Below, one piece after another: positions 39,661 to 48,333 of a stretch of DNA of 64,000 bases (positions within the stretch are counted from its first letter, which is position 1; each line of letters opens with the position of its first letter). A model generated the notes under the pieces. That model did no database searches and was not told where the DNA came from. It worked only from the letters and a program-made list of their open reading frames with translations. The stretch lies in the NCBI RefSeq assembly GCF_004795745.1, contig NZ_SDGV01000017.1, forward strand, positions 62,001 through 126,000. The letters run 5' to 3'. A program made the translations under genes and the position numbers. Source of the stretch: Vagococcus silagei. GTDB taxonomy: Bacteria; Bacillota; Bacilli; Lactobacillales; Vagococcaceae.

Positions 39661-39765
39661 AAAGAGGGGCTGTGACGTATTTATGTCACAGCCCCTCTTT
39701 TTACAAACTAAACGGTGTCACAGAAGTAGCTTCTTCGGAAATAAGCCGAACACTTCTGTCACAAC
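39661..39765. repeat. Double-hairpin intergenic repeat, copy 2 (family 2)
   Basis: The first hairpin has a perfect 16-bp stem (39661-39676 with 39685-39700, AAAGAGGGGCTGTGAC). The second (about 39713-39764) repeats the sequence of copy 1 almost base for base, with an inner TTCGG/CCGAA pairing. It fills the space between the convergent DUF4044 and recN genes. Confidence 0.87.
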
Positions 39766-39766
39766 C

Positions 39767-41446
39767 TTATTCATGTGCCAATTGCAAAAGCTCTTGTGCA
39801 TGTTTTAAAGTTAATTCAGTAATTTCGCTTCCCGATAGCATTCTAGCAATTTCTTCAGTCCGCTCATCATGCGCTAATTCTCTAACAGTTGTCTCTGTTC
39901 GCTCATCTACAATATGCTTTTCGATAAAGTATTGCGTATCAGCGACTGCTGCAACCTGAGGCAAATGCGAGATACATAAAACTTGCGAATTTTTGCCAAT
40001 TTGATGGATTTTTTCTGCAATCGCTTGTGCCACTCGGCCACTCACACCCGTATCAACTTCATCAAAAATGATACTTGTAATTGCTTGCGATTGTGAAAAA
40101 ATTGTTTTTAACGCAAGCATCATTCGTGATAACTCACCGCCAGAGGCAACTTTCACTAATGGTTTTAACGACTCTCCCACATTCGTGGAAATATAAAACT
40201 CAACTTTATCACGACCTGTACGATTAAAACTTATCGCATCTTCTTCAAATACCACTTTAAAAACCGTTTTATCCATATACAGCCCTTGCAATTGTTCTAA
40301 AATATTGTTTTCTAATTCTATAGCAGTTCGTTTTCGAACATCAGTTAATTGATCAGCCAATTGAATCAACATCGTCTTGGCTTGGTTCAATTCAGCATTT
40401 AATTCCTCTAAATTTAATGTCTGATGGCCATTCAATTCTAATTCTTGATCAATTGTTTCGGCATAAGTTAAAACTTCTTCGACAGACTCACCATATTTAC
40501 GTTTCAATTGACGAATTAAATCTAATCGTGCTTCGACTTCATTCAAACGACTTTCATCTAACTCTAAAGTATCAATTAACCCTGAAATTGTTCCAGCCGC
40601 TTCTTGTAGCGTAAAATACGCATTTTTAATCAATCCAGAAGATTCCTCATACACTTCATCTAAAGCTTCAATTGTTTCCATTTCATTCATTGCGATGCCT
40701 AAAAGGTTGAGAATTTGATCCTCATCTCCTTCTAAAACGTTATAACTTGTCGTTAAAGCTTGCACAATTCTTTGGAAATTCGCCAATCGTTGTCGTTCAG
40801 ATTGCAATTCAGCTTCTTCACCTATTTGTAGATTCGCGCTCACAATTTCATCACGTTGAAATTGCAGCATGTCCATCCTTTGAACAAATTCTTTTTCATG
40901 CGTTTGATATTTATCTATTTTTTCTTTCAACTCACGATAACGATCATATGTTTTTTGATAGTCATTTAAAACCGAGCTGATTTCCTCACCATTAAACTTG
41001 TCCAAAAGACTCAAATGAAAAGCTGCATCCATTAATTCTTGATGTTCATTTTGACCATGAATATCAACTAATTGACGTCCCACTTCTCTTAAAACTTTTG
41101 TATTAACAAGCTGCCCATTTATGCGACAAATATTCCGTCCCGACCTAAATATTTCACGTTGTAAAATGATTAAATCATCCGTGACTTCAATGCCATACTC
41201 TTGTAAATAATTTTTCATTTTAGTCATCGGTTGTTTGACATAAAAAGCTCCTTCAATCCGACATTTATCTGTCCCATCCCGAATAAAATCGATTGAGCCT
41301 CTCCCGCCAACTAATAAACTCATCGCATCAATAATAATGGATTTACCTGCTCCAGTTTCTCCGGTTAGAACAGTCATTCCTTCTTTAAATTGAATGTGTA
41401 AGCTTGAAATGATTGCAAAATCTTTAACTGATAATTCTTGAATCAT
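39767..41446 (-). CDS. recN: DNA repair protein RecN
   Basis: An SMC-like ATPase that gathers DNA ends at double-strand breaks. Walker A GETGAGKSIIIDA is at about residues 27-39. A coiled-coil middle (about 150-370) follows, then the signature VASGGELSRMMLA and Walker B SIIFDEVDTGVSG near the C terminus. ATG 41446 (MIQELSVKDFAI), 8 bases from AGGTGG, gives 559 aa; the frame's first codon is an upstream GTG. It is usually preceded by argR, which is missing here. Confidence 0.95.
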   Translation of the reverse strand: MIQELSVKDFAIISSLHIQFKEGMTVLTGETGAGKSIIIDAMSLLVGGRGSIDFIRDGTDKCRIEGAFYVKQPMTKMKNYLQEYGIEVTDDLIILQREIFRSGRNICRINGQLVNTKVLREVGRQLVDIHGQNEHQELMDAAFHLSLLDKFNGEEISSVLNDYQKTYDRYRELKEKIDKYQTHEKEFVQRMDMLQFQRDEIVSANLQIGEEAELQSERQRLANFQRIVQALTTSYNVLEGDEDQILNLLGIAMNEMETIEALDEVYEESSGLIKNAYFTLQEAAGTISGLIDTLELDESRLNEVEARLDLIRQLKRKYGESVEEVLTYAETIDQELELNGHQTLNLEELNAELNQAKTMLIQLADQLTDVRKRTAIELENNILEQLQGLYMDKTVFKVVFEEDAISFNRTGRDKVEFYISTNVGESLKPLVKVASGGELSRMMLALKTIFSQSQAITSIIFDEVDTGVSGRVAQAIAEKIHQIGKNSQVLCISHLPQVAAVADTQYFIEKHIVDERTETTVRELAHDERTEEIARMLSGSEITELTLKHAQELLQLAHE

Positions 41447-41473
41447 AAAAAACACCACCTAGCTTTGATTATC

Positions 41474-41586
41474 GGAGGTTATGGAGGCTGCGCTTCGGCA
41501 TTAAGTCTATCACGATTTTTTGACAAAGACCGTCAAATTATCGTGCTTGCCTTACTGCTCAGCACAAACCGCTTTCTACTCCACCT
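41474..41586 (-). repeat. Palindromic repeat, copy C (family 1)
   Basis: Read on the minus strand it aligns with copy A near 6.95 kb: GCTGAGCAGTAAGGCAAGC, then CACGAT, a GGTCTTT loop flanked by TTGAC/GTCAA, and ATCGTGAT, GACTTA, TGCC. It begins 5 bases after the tlyA stop and fills the tlyA-recN gap. Confidence 0.7.
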
Positions 41587-41591
41587 ATTAA

Positions 41592-42425
41592 TTATCGCTC
41601 TTTTAGTTTTTGATGTGCTTGTTGTACGACTTCACTTGGTAATATTGTTGCTTGATATTGTCCTAACCCTTCCTTTGCTGGTTTTAAATGAGCTAAAAAT
41701 TCAATATTACCGTCTCCACCAGTAATTGGTGAAAAATCTAAATTAATGACATTAAACCCAAATTGTGTGATAAACGATAAAACTTCTTCTAAAACAGATA
41801 GATGAATTTTAGCATCTCGAATAATTCCTTTTTTGCCAACTTGTTCACGACCAGCTTCAAATTGCGGTTTAATTAATGCGACGACTTCACCATCTTCCGC
41901 AAGAATTTCTCTTAACACTGGTAAAATTAGTTTTAACGAAATAAACGAGACATCAATTGTTGCAATCGTCGGTTGACCTAAATCAAAATCTTCTGGTTTA
42001 GAATATCTAAAATTAGTCTTTTCCATGACTTTAACACGTTCATCTTGACGTAATTTCCAAGCAAGTTGGTTAGAACCCACGTCTAAAGCATAACTTATTT
42101 TCGCACCACTTTGAAGCGCAACGTCAGTGAAGCCACCAGTAGATGAGCCAATATCCAACAAAATACGATTTGAAAAATCAATCGCAAAAACTTCCTTCGC
42201 CTTTTCTAATTTCAAACCGCCTCGAGAAACATAAGGGAGTGTTTGTCCTTTAATTTTAAATTCTGTTGTTTCAGGTACCTTTTCTCCCGGTTTGTCATAA
42301 CGTAAATTATTTTGATCATAGACAATTCCAGCCATAATCGATCGCTTAGCTTTTTCACGCGTTTCAACTAAACCTTGTCTATGTACGAGTACATCAACAC
42401 GTTCTTTATTTATTTTTTCTTTCAT
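41592..42425 (-). CDS. tlyA: TlyA family rRNA methyltransferase
   Basis: A 277-aa protein with an N-terminal S4 RNA-binding domain (KERVDVLVHRQGLVETREKA, about residues 6-25) and an FtsJ-like methyltransferase domain. The SAM loop is LLDIGSSTGGFTDVAL (about 89-104), and ALDVGSNQLAWKL and TIDVSFISLKLILP follow. The family 2'-O-methylates ribosomal RNA; the old name is hemolysin A. It overlaps ispA by 4 bases. Confidence 0.9.
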   Translation of the reverse strand: MKEKINKERVDVLVHRQGLVETREKAKRSIMAGIVYDQNNLRYDKPGEKVPETTEFKIKGQTLPYVSRGGLKLEKAKEVFAIDFSNRILLDIGSSTGGFTDVALQSGAKISYALDVGSNQLAWKLRQDERVKVMEKTNFRYSKPEDFDLGQPTIATIDVSFISLKLILPVLREILAEDGEVVALIKPQFEAGREQVGKKGIIRDAKIHLSVLEEVLSFITQFGFNVINLDFSPITGGDGNIEFLAHLKPAKEGLGQYQATILPSEVVQQAHQKLKER

Positions 42426-43315
42426 ATCACTACCATCAATTCTTTTAAGATATCTTCAAGTAAAGCAACATCATTAACTGCTTCACTTTCCTTAAGTGCA
42501 ACTAAAAACTCTGCGGCTTTTTTCCCATGATCCTCAAACTCAACTTTAGCACCATCTACTCCTAAAAGCGATACATAAGTGCTTTTATCATGTTCTTGAT
42601 CCATACCAATTTTTTTACCGATGACTTCTTCGTCACCTAAAACATCTAACAAATCATCTCGAATTTGAAAAGCAATCCCCAAATGATAAGCAAATGATTC
42701 AAACAGAGTCATTGTTCGCGTGTCACATCCACAGAATAAACAACCCGCTTTAACTGCAAATTCAATTAAAGCTCCTGTTTTTTTTTGATGCATTTCTTTC
42801 AGTTCATCTAATGAAATTTTCTTTTTTTCATTTTGCATATCCATCATTTGACCCGCAATCATTCCGTTAGAACCTGCCGCGCTAGCAAATAATTGTATCA
42901 ATTGAATTTTGATTTCATCACTTAAAGTTGTCGCTGCAATCAATGCAAAACTTTCAGTTAATAGTGCGTCACCAGCCAAAATAGCTGTTGCTTCACCATA
43001 AACTTTATGATTCGTAGGCTTACCACGTCTTAAATCATCATTATCCATCGCTGGTAAGTCATCATGAATTAAAGAATAGCAGTGGGCCATTTCTAGTGCA
43101 GATGCAACCTGATAGGCTGATTCCGACAGATTTGATTCAAATGACCGAATTGTAGCTAACATCAGTAATGGTCGGAATCGTTTTCCTCCTGCTAAAATCG
43201 AATATGTCATTGATTGTGTTAATTCCTCTGATGACGAGTTTTTTTGTAAAAATCCAACCATGACTTGATCAATTTTTTGTTTTCCATTATGAGAAAATTG
43301 AGTAAAATCTACCAT
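42422..43315 (-). CDS. ispA: Farnesyl (geranyl) diphosphate synthase
   Basis: A polyprenyl synthase that condenses isopentenyl diphosphate with allylic diphosphates to C15. It feeds undecaprenyl phosphate and hence wall synthesis. The first Asp-rich motif DDLPAMDNDDLRRG (about residues 89-102) and the second, RDDLLDVLGDEE (about 225), are intact, as are GGKRFRP and GKKIGMDQEHDKSTYVSLLG. It is 297 aa long, between xseB and tlyA as in other Bacilli. Confidence 0.95.
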   Translation of the reverse strand: MVDFTQFSHNGKQKIDQVMVGFLQKNSSSEELTQSMTYSILAGGKRFRPLLMLATIRSFESNLSESAYQVASALEMAHCYSLIHDDLPAMDNDDLRRGKPTNHKVYGEATAILAGDALLTESFALIAATTLSDEIKIQLIQLFASAAGSNGMIAGQMMDMQNEKKKISLDELKEMHQKKTGALIEFAVKAGCLFCGCDTRTMTLFESFAYHLGIAFQIRDDLLDVLGDEEVIGKKIGMDQEHDKSTYVSLLGVDGAKVEFEDHGKKAAEFLVALKESEAVNDVALLEDILKELMVVI

Positions 43316-43317
43316 AG

Positions 43318-43545
43318 TTACTCTCCTTTTCCCTCAAACGGAACTTCCTCACCATTCTCAGTTGCAATTAACGTTATTGTTTTTTCTGCTTGAGCTAATG
43401 TTTTCTGACATTCTTTACTAATTTCAATTCCTTTTTTAAATTTATCTAAGGCTTCTTCTAAAGGTACTTCGCCCATTTCAAGCTGTTTTACAATATCTTC
43501 TAATTCTAACAATGATTCTTCAAAGGTTTGTTTTTTCTTTTCCAT
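43318..43545 (-). CDS. xseB: Exodeoxyribonuclease VII small subunit
   Basis: The small helical subunit of exonuclease VII (75 aa), which with XseA degrades single-stranded DNA. The family core is TFEESLLELEDIVKQLEMGE (about residues 7-26), followed by PLEEALDKFKKGIEISKECQ. The frame opens upstream inside xseA, but AAGGAAG before ATG 43545 (MEKKKQTFEES) and the normal length fix the start. One base separates it from the xseA stop. Confidence 0.93.
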   Translation of the reverse strand: MEKKKQTFEESLLELEDIVKQLEMGEVPLEEALDKFKKGIEISKECQKTLAQAEKTITLIATENGEEVPFEGKGE

Positions 43546-43546
43546 G

Positions 43547-44893
43547 CTAATCTTCCTTTTCCACAATTTCATTAACAGTTGCATTAAACGATCCTTCAGA
43601 AAGCGTAACTTTAACGTCTTGGTCAACTTTCAATTTCGAAGTATCTTTAATAATTTCTCCCTCTAACGTAACATAACTATAGCCACGTGTCATCGTTTTT
43701 AAAGGGCTTAACATATCTAGACTTTCTATATTTTTTTCAAATAAGTTTTGTTTACTTTCAAATAAATAATGGATTGAACGCAACAATTTTTCTTGATTGT
43801 GTTGTAGTTCTATTTGATAATTTGATATTTTTTCTTTTACATTAATTAAATGCAAACGTTGATTTAGTGCATGATATTTTTTATCATTTTCACGAACCTG
43901 TTGCTCTGTCGTTTGAATCAAACGACGAGTTAAATCATCAATTTTCAAACTATACGGTTCATAAAGTCTTTGTGGTTGTTTAAACAAAACTGACGATTGC
44001 AAATGAAGTAATCGTTGTTTCTCATGTTTAAGTTTAAATTCAAGAATACGATGAATTTTAGCTTCTTGTTCTTTTAATCTAATAATTTCTTCTGTCAAAA
44101 CCGGTGTTGCAATTTCGGCAGCAGCTGTTGGTGTTGCAGCTCTAACATCTGCAACAAGATCAGCAATGGTTGTATCTGTCTCATGACCAACTGAAGATAT
44201 GACTGGTGTTCGAGATTCAAAAATCGCTCTCGCAACATTTTCTTCATTAAAAGGCCATAAGTCCTCAATCGATCCACCACCACGCGCAACAATTAATGTA
44301 TCAAAATCACCTTGTTGATTGACCCGTTGAATTTGCCTTACAATGTCAACGCTTGCTTTATCACCTTGAACCAGCGTTGGAAATAAAACGAGTTGCGTAA
44401 TCGGATAACGACGTTGAATCGTTGTGATGATATCACGAATAACGGCACCACTTGGGCTAGTAATAACGGCAATCCTTTTAGGATACTTGACTAGAGGTTG
44501 TTTATGTTCAACTTTAAATACACCCTCTTGCGTCAGCTTTTTCTTCAGCTCTTCATAAGCTTGGTATAAAGCGCCTACACCCGCTGGCTCCATGTGTTCA
44601 ACGTAAATTTGATAACTACCACTTGCTTCATATAAGGAAACACGCCCAATGACTAAGACTTTCATCCCTTCTTCTGGCTTGAATTTCAACTTAGCAAAAG
44701 ATTGTTTAAACATTACTGCTGATATTTTAGCTTTTTCATCCTTTAAACTAAAATACTGATGACTATTTGGTCGATTTCGAAAATTTGAAATTTCTGCTGT
44801 TAAATACACACGTTCTAAATACGGATCAACATCAAATTTTCGTTTTAAATACTTTGTTAATGCCGTAACACTAAGATACTGAACATCTGACAT
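43547..44893 (-). CDS. xseA: Exodeoxyribonuclease VII large subunit
   Basis: The catalytic subunit of exonuclease VII (448 aa). An N-terminal OB fold (LTKYLKRKFDVDPYLERVYL, about residues 11-30) is followed by a catalytic domain with RIAVITSPSGAVIRDI, VARGGGSIEDLWPFNEE and VGHETDTTIADLVADVRAATPTAAAE (shown as separate motifs), then a long coiled coil (about 270-385). It overlaps folD by one base. Confidence 0.96.
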   Translation of the reverse strand: MSDVQYLSVTALTKYLKRKFDVDPYLERVYLTAEISNFRNRPNSHQYFSLKDEKAKISAVMFKQSFAKLKFKPEEGMKVLVIGRVSLYEASGSYQIYVEHMEPAGVGALYQAYEELKKKLTQEGVFKVEHKQPLVKYPKRIAVITSPSGAVIRDIITTIQRRYPITQLVLFPTLVQGDKASVDIVRQIQRVNQQGDFDTLIVARGGGSIEDLWPFNEENVARAIFESRTPVISSVGHETDTTIADLVADVRAATPTAAAEIATPVLTEEIIRLKEQEAKIHRILEFKLKHEKQRLLHLQSSVLFKQPQRLYEPYSLKIDDLTRRLIQTTEQQVRENDKKYHALNQRLHLINVKEKISNYQIELQHNQEKLLRSIHYLFESKQNLFEKNIESLDMLSPLKTMTRGYSYVTLEGEIIKDTSKLKVDQDVKVTLSEGSFNATVNEIVEKED

Positions 44894-45744
44894 TATCTAT
44901 CACCTATTCTTGCATTGTTAATTGTCTGTTCCATTAACATTGTAATTGTCATTGGTCCAACTCCACCTGGAACAGGCGTAATAAAGCTCGCTTTTGGAAA
45001 CACATCGTCGTATGCAACGTCACCAACAAGTTTGCCTTCACTATTCCGATTCATACCAACATCAACAACAACCGCTCCATCTTTAACAAAGTCTGCTGTA
45101 ATCATCTCACACTGACCAATTGCAACAATTAAAATGTCTGCCTGTTGAGTAATTTCTTTCAAATTTTTAGTTTTTGAGTGCGTTACTGTTACTGTAGCAT
45201 TTTGATGTAATAACAATTGAGACATCGGTTTACCAACAATATTGCTCCGTCCTACGATAACTGCATGCTTTCCTTCTAAGTCAATCTGATAACGGTCTAG
45301 CAACGTCATAATTCCATAAGGTGTACATGGTAATTTTTCTGGATGCCCGACAAGTAAATGCCCCATATTTAACGGGTGAAACCCATCAACATCCTTTTCA
45401 GGTCCAATCGAAACCAACACTCTTTCTTCATCCATGTGAAGCGGTAGCGGTAGTTGAACTAAAATACCATCGACGGTTGAATCTTGATTTAACTTGTCAA
45501 TTTCACAGAGTAATTTTTCTTCTGTAATATCTTTCGGAAATTCTTTGACAATAGAATGAAAGCCAATATATTTAGCGGCATTTTCTTTGTTGTTCACATA
45601 CACTTGGCTCGCTGTATGATCCCCCACTATAATCACGGCTAATTTTGGCAATCTTTTACCACATTTTTTCCAATCTTTCATTTCTTCATGTAGTTCACGT
45701 TGAATCTCTTCAGCAATTTTTTTTCCATCCAATACGATTGTCAT
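44893..45744 (-). CDS. folD: Methylene-THF dehydrogenase / cyclohydrolase
   Basis: A bifunctional enzyme of one-carbon metabolism that converts 5,10-methylene-THF to 10-formyl-THF, making NADPH. Conserved elements: VGDHTASQVYVNNKENAAKY (about residues 41-60, with the catalytic Lys), DGILVQLPLP, KDVDGFHPLN, VGRSNIVGKPMS (cofactor site) and the C-terminal TPVPGGVGPMT. It is 283 aa long and starts at ATG 45744 after a strong terminator. Confidence 0.97.
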   Translation of the reverse strand: MTIVLDGKKIAEEIQRELHEEMKDWKKCGKRLPKLAVIIVGDHTASQVYVNNKENAAKYIGFHSIVKEFPKDITEEKLLCEIDKLNQDSTVDGILVQLPLPLHMDEERVLVSIGPEKDVDGFHPLNMGHLLVGHPEKLPCTPYGIMTLLDRYQIDLEGKHAVIVGRSNIVGKPMSQLLLHQNATVTVTHSKTKNLKEITQQADILIVAIGQCEMITADFVKDGAVVVDVGMNRNSEGKLVGDVAYDDVFPKASFITPVPGGVGPMTITMLMEQTINNARIGDR

Positions 45745-45765
45745 AGAACCCCTCCATTTTTTTCT

Positions 45766-45822
45766 TTTAAAAAAAATCGTACAAAACCTTAAAATTTAAG
45801 GTTTTATACGATTTTAACAACG
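45766..45822. terminator. Terminator between nusB and folD
   Basis: An 18-bp stem with one mismatch (45773-45790 with 45798-45815, AAAATCGTACAAAACCTT) has T tracts on both strands. Confidence 0.88.
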
Positions 45823-45823
45823 T

Positions 45824-46261
45824 CTAAGCTTGATCTTCCAACGAAGTTAGTATTGATGATAATACCCCATTTACAAAACGACGTGATTCATCATCACTAA
45901 ACTCTTTCGCTAATTCTAACGCTTCATTTAGAGCTACTTTATTAGGAATATCACTTTGGTACAACATTTCATAGGTTGTTAATCTTAAAATCGCTAAATC
46001 AGTTTTAGCTATTCTTTCAAGTTTCCACTTGTTCAAATGTTTACTAATCAAAGCATCAAGTTCACTTTGATGTTCCTTCACACCATTAACAGTAGTCACA
46101 ACATATTCTGGCAAAACAAACTCATACTCTTCGTCTTCCGCAGATTCAAATAGGTCTAAAACATGGTTAATAGCATCTTCACAAGATAAATCTTCATTGA
46201 AAAATTGAATAAAGATACTTTGAAATGCAATTTGTCTTAATTGATGTCTGTTAAAATTCAA
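45824..46261 (-). CDS. nusB: Transcription antitermination factor NusB
   Basis: An all-helical RNA-binding protein that, with NusE, builds antitermination complexes on rRNA operons. LNFNRHQLRQIAFQSIFIQF at the N terminus and the C-terminal KVALNEALELAKEFSDDESR, FVNGVLSSI are typical. TTG at 46261 is chosen: AGGAAG is 6 bases upstream and it follows the asp23 stop by one base. The longer frame begins within asp23. The length is 145 aa. Confidence 0.93.
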   Translation of the reverse strand: MNFNRHQLRQIAFQSIFIQFFNEDLSCEDAINHVLDLFESAEDEEYEFVLPEYVVTTVNGVKEHQSELDALISKHLNKWKLERIAKTDLAILRLTTYEMLYQSDIPNKVALNEALELAKEFSDDESRRFVNGVLSSILTSLEDQA

Positions 46262-46262
46262 T

Positions 46263-46691
46263 TTACGCTTCCTCTTCTTCCGAACCGAATAAATCATCTA
46301 AATTTGGCATTGTTGTTTTTTCAGGAACAACACCTACAACATGTACATTGACTTCAGCTAATTCTAAATCTGTCATATACAACACTTGTTGTCTCACTTT
46401 TCCTTGCATATCAAGCGCGACTTTAGGTACAGAGATACCATATTCTAAATAGCAGTATAAATCAATTTTGATTTCGCCGTCACTATTTTTTAGCGTTACT
46501 CCTTTGTCATGAACAGATCCACCAAATAATTCAGTAACATTACTAGCTAAATTACCGCGCATTGCATAAACACCATCTACTTTTGATGCCGCAATCCCTA
46601 CAATAATTTCAAGCACCTCTGGGGCAATCACAATTTCGCCACTAACTTCTTGGTTTTGATTGTCTAAAACTAAGTTTTTATTTTCAGCCAT
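46263..46691 (-). CDS. Asp23/Gls24 family protein
   Basis: A 142-aa cytosolic protein of the Asp23 (alkaline shock) family. The core is GEIVIAPEVLEIIVGIAASK (about residues 18-37), VDGVYAMRGN, then DLYCYLEYGISVPKVALDMQ. An acidic C terminus ends it. Corresponds in place to B. subtilis yqhY, next to nusB. Some members sit under the membrane and affect envelope stress; the role of this one is unknown. Usually efp precedes it, but here an M24 peptidase gene does. Confidence 0.85.
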   Translation of the reverse strand: MAENKNLVLDNQNQEVSGEIVIAPEVLEIIVGIAASKVDGVYAMRGNLASNVTELFGGSVHDKGVTLKNSDGEIKIDLYCYLEYGISVPKVALDMQGKVRQQVLYMTDLELAEVNVHVVGVVPEKTTMPNLDDLFGSEEEEA

Positions 46692-46771
46692 GTGTCTTCC
46701 TCCTTCATTTTTTTGAGAGACAAATGAACTTCCACACTTTCTCTTCTCGTTATAATTTCAAACGTGTACTT

Positions 46772-47836
46772 CTATAAAATGATAAGCTCTTTTGGCGATT
46801 GTGTCAATCTTTCTACGCCATTTTCTGTAACTAACATATCATCTTCGATTCGAACTCCACCAACACCTGGCACATAAATTCCAGGTTCATCGGTAATCAC
46901 ATTTCCAGGTACAAATGCTTTTTCTGCTGCTTTAGAAACATTTGGTCCTTCATGAATTTCTAAACCAATACCATGACCAGTTGAATGCCCGAATTCTGGA
47001 CCGTACCCTTTTTCAGTTATGTAGTCACGTGCGACCGCATCTAATTCAATTCCAGTCATTCCAGGTTTCGCTACTTCTAAAACTTTTTCTTGCGCTTCCT
47101 TGACGATTTGGTAAATTTCTCTTAATTGATCACTAGGTTCACCTAAGGAAATCGTACGTGTCATATCTGAAACATAGCCTTCATAGTAACAACCAAAGTC
47201 GATTGTAATCATGTCACCCATTTCAATCACTTTATCGCTTGCGACACCATGCGGCATCGCAGAACGCAAACCACTAGCTACGATAGTATCAAAAGATACG
47301 CCACTCGCACCTTTTGAACGCATAAAGAAATCTAATTCATTAGCAACTTGAATTTCTGTCACACCAGGTTTGATGAATGTTAAAATATGTTCAAAAGCTG
47401 CATCTGCAATTTGACATGCTTTTTTAATTGTTTCAATTTCAGTTTCATCTTTAATTTCTCTTAATTCCTCAATTTCCCCAGAAATCGGAATTAAATCAGC
47501 TTCGATTAGCATTTCTAAGTTTGCATATTCTTTAAATGAAACGACAGACTCTTCAAAAGCTAAATTCGTTACTTTTTCAGAAGCAACTAAGTCAGCGACT
47601 GTTTCAAAAATTGGACCTGTATTTTTTACAATTTTGTAACCTTGACATTGTGTAGCTGCTTGTTCAGTATATCTAAAGTCTGTGATAAAGAAGGCTTCAG
47701 TTAGAGTAATTAAAGCGACTCCTGTCGTTCCAGTAAATCCTGTTAAATATCTTAAATTATAAGGATTTGTAATCAAGAATGACGATAATTCTTGCTCTTT
47801 CATTATGCTTCGTAAATTTTCAACGCGTTGAATCAT
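46772..47836 (-). CDS. M24 family Xaa-Pro aminopeptidase/dipeptidase
   Basis: A 354-aa cytosolic metallopeptidase of the creatinase/prolidase type. It has an N-terminal domain (LSSFLITNPYNLRYLTGFTG) and five metal ligands: Asp in TIDFGC, Asp in VSDMTRTI, His in GHSTGHGIGLEIHEG, Glu in TDEPGIY and Glu in RIEDDM. TDEPGIY replaces the usual T(I/V)EPGIY, shifting an acidic residue but keeping the Glu. It is in the place of B. subtilis yqhT (papA), but efp, its usual neighbour, is gone. Confidence 0.88.
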   Translation of the reverse strand: MIQRVENLRSIMKEQELSSFLITNPYNLRYLTGFTGTTGVALITLTEAFFITDFRYTEQAATQCQGYKIVKNTGPIFETVADLVASEKVTNLAFEESVVSFKEYANLEMLIEADLIPISGEIEELREIKDETEIETIKKACQIADAAFEHILTFIKPGVTEIQVANELDFFMRSKGASGVSFDTIVASGLRSAMPHGVASDKVIEMGDMITIDFGCYYEGYVSDMTRTISLGEPSDQLREIYQIVKEAQEKVLEVAKPGMTGIELDAVARDYITEKGYGPEFGHSTGHGIGLEIHEGPNVSKAAEKAFVPGNVITDEPGIYVPGVGGVRIEDDMLVTENGVERLTQSPKELIIL

Positions 47837-47985
47837 TTAATTACCCCTTTTCTTCTATTGTAATATAATCCCTATTATAGCAAAGTGTGTTATCAATTAA
47901 AACAATATCTCCAGTTGATTTTTTTAAATGACATATTTTGAAGAATAATGACCAAGTAAAATAAATATTCTTCAAATATTTTACA

Positions 47986-48024
47986 AAAAAATAGAGATAG
48001 ACTTCGAAAGTCTATCTCTTTAAA
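47986..48024. terminator. Terminator after rpmA
   Basis: A perfect 11-bp stem (47993-48003 with 48009-48019, AGAGATAGACT) ends in T on the minus strand. The remaining gap 47837-47985 holds only AT-rich sequence. Confidence 0.85.
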
Positions 48025-48028
48025 GTTC

Positions 48029-48313
48029 TTATTTAGCAACAGGGTACACAGAAACTTGTGTTTTGTCACGGCCTTTACGTTCGAAACGTACAACACCTTC
48101 AACTTTAGCGTATAAAGTGTCATCGCCTCCACGTCCAACGTTAGTACCTGGGTAAATTTTAGTTCCGCGTTGACGGTATAAAATTGAACCACCAGTAACA
48201 GTTTGACCATCAGCGCGTTTTGCACCTAAACGTTTTGATTCTGATTCACGGCCGTTAGTTGTAGAACCCCCACCTTTTTTATGGGCGAATAATTGTAAAT
48301 TCATTTTCATCAT
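48029..48313 (-). CDS. rpmA: 50S ribosomal protein L27 (Prp-processed precursor)
   Basis: L27 lies at the peptidyl-transferase centre. The protein begins [18 protein letters not shown]; the first nine residues form the Firmicutes leader that Prp cuts after LQLF to expose AHKKGGGS, the N terminus that reaches the P site. The rest ([20 protein letters not shown], about residues 60-79) is typical. AGGAGG lies 8 bases before the first of two ATGs. It is 94 aa long and follows prp. Confidence 0.97.
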   Translation of the reverse strand: MMKMNLQLFAHKKGGGSTTNGRESESKRLGAKRADGQTVTGGSILYRQRGTKIYPGTNVGRGGDDTLYAKVEGVVRFERKGRDKTQVSVYPVAK

Positions 48314-48333
48314 GAGTTACACCTCCTCAATTT

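Noticed and set aside
41438-41725. A 95-codon plus-strand frame across the recN-tlyA gap
   Set aside because: It is built from the palindromic repeat and the antisense of tlyA; low-complexity Leu-rich translation.
47893-48225. A 110-codon minus-strand frame over rpmA
   Set aside because: It lies in another frame of the clear L27 gene, crosses its terminator and has no family resemblance.
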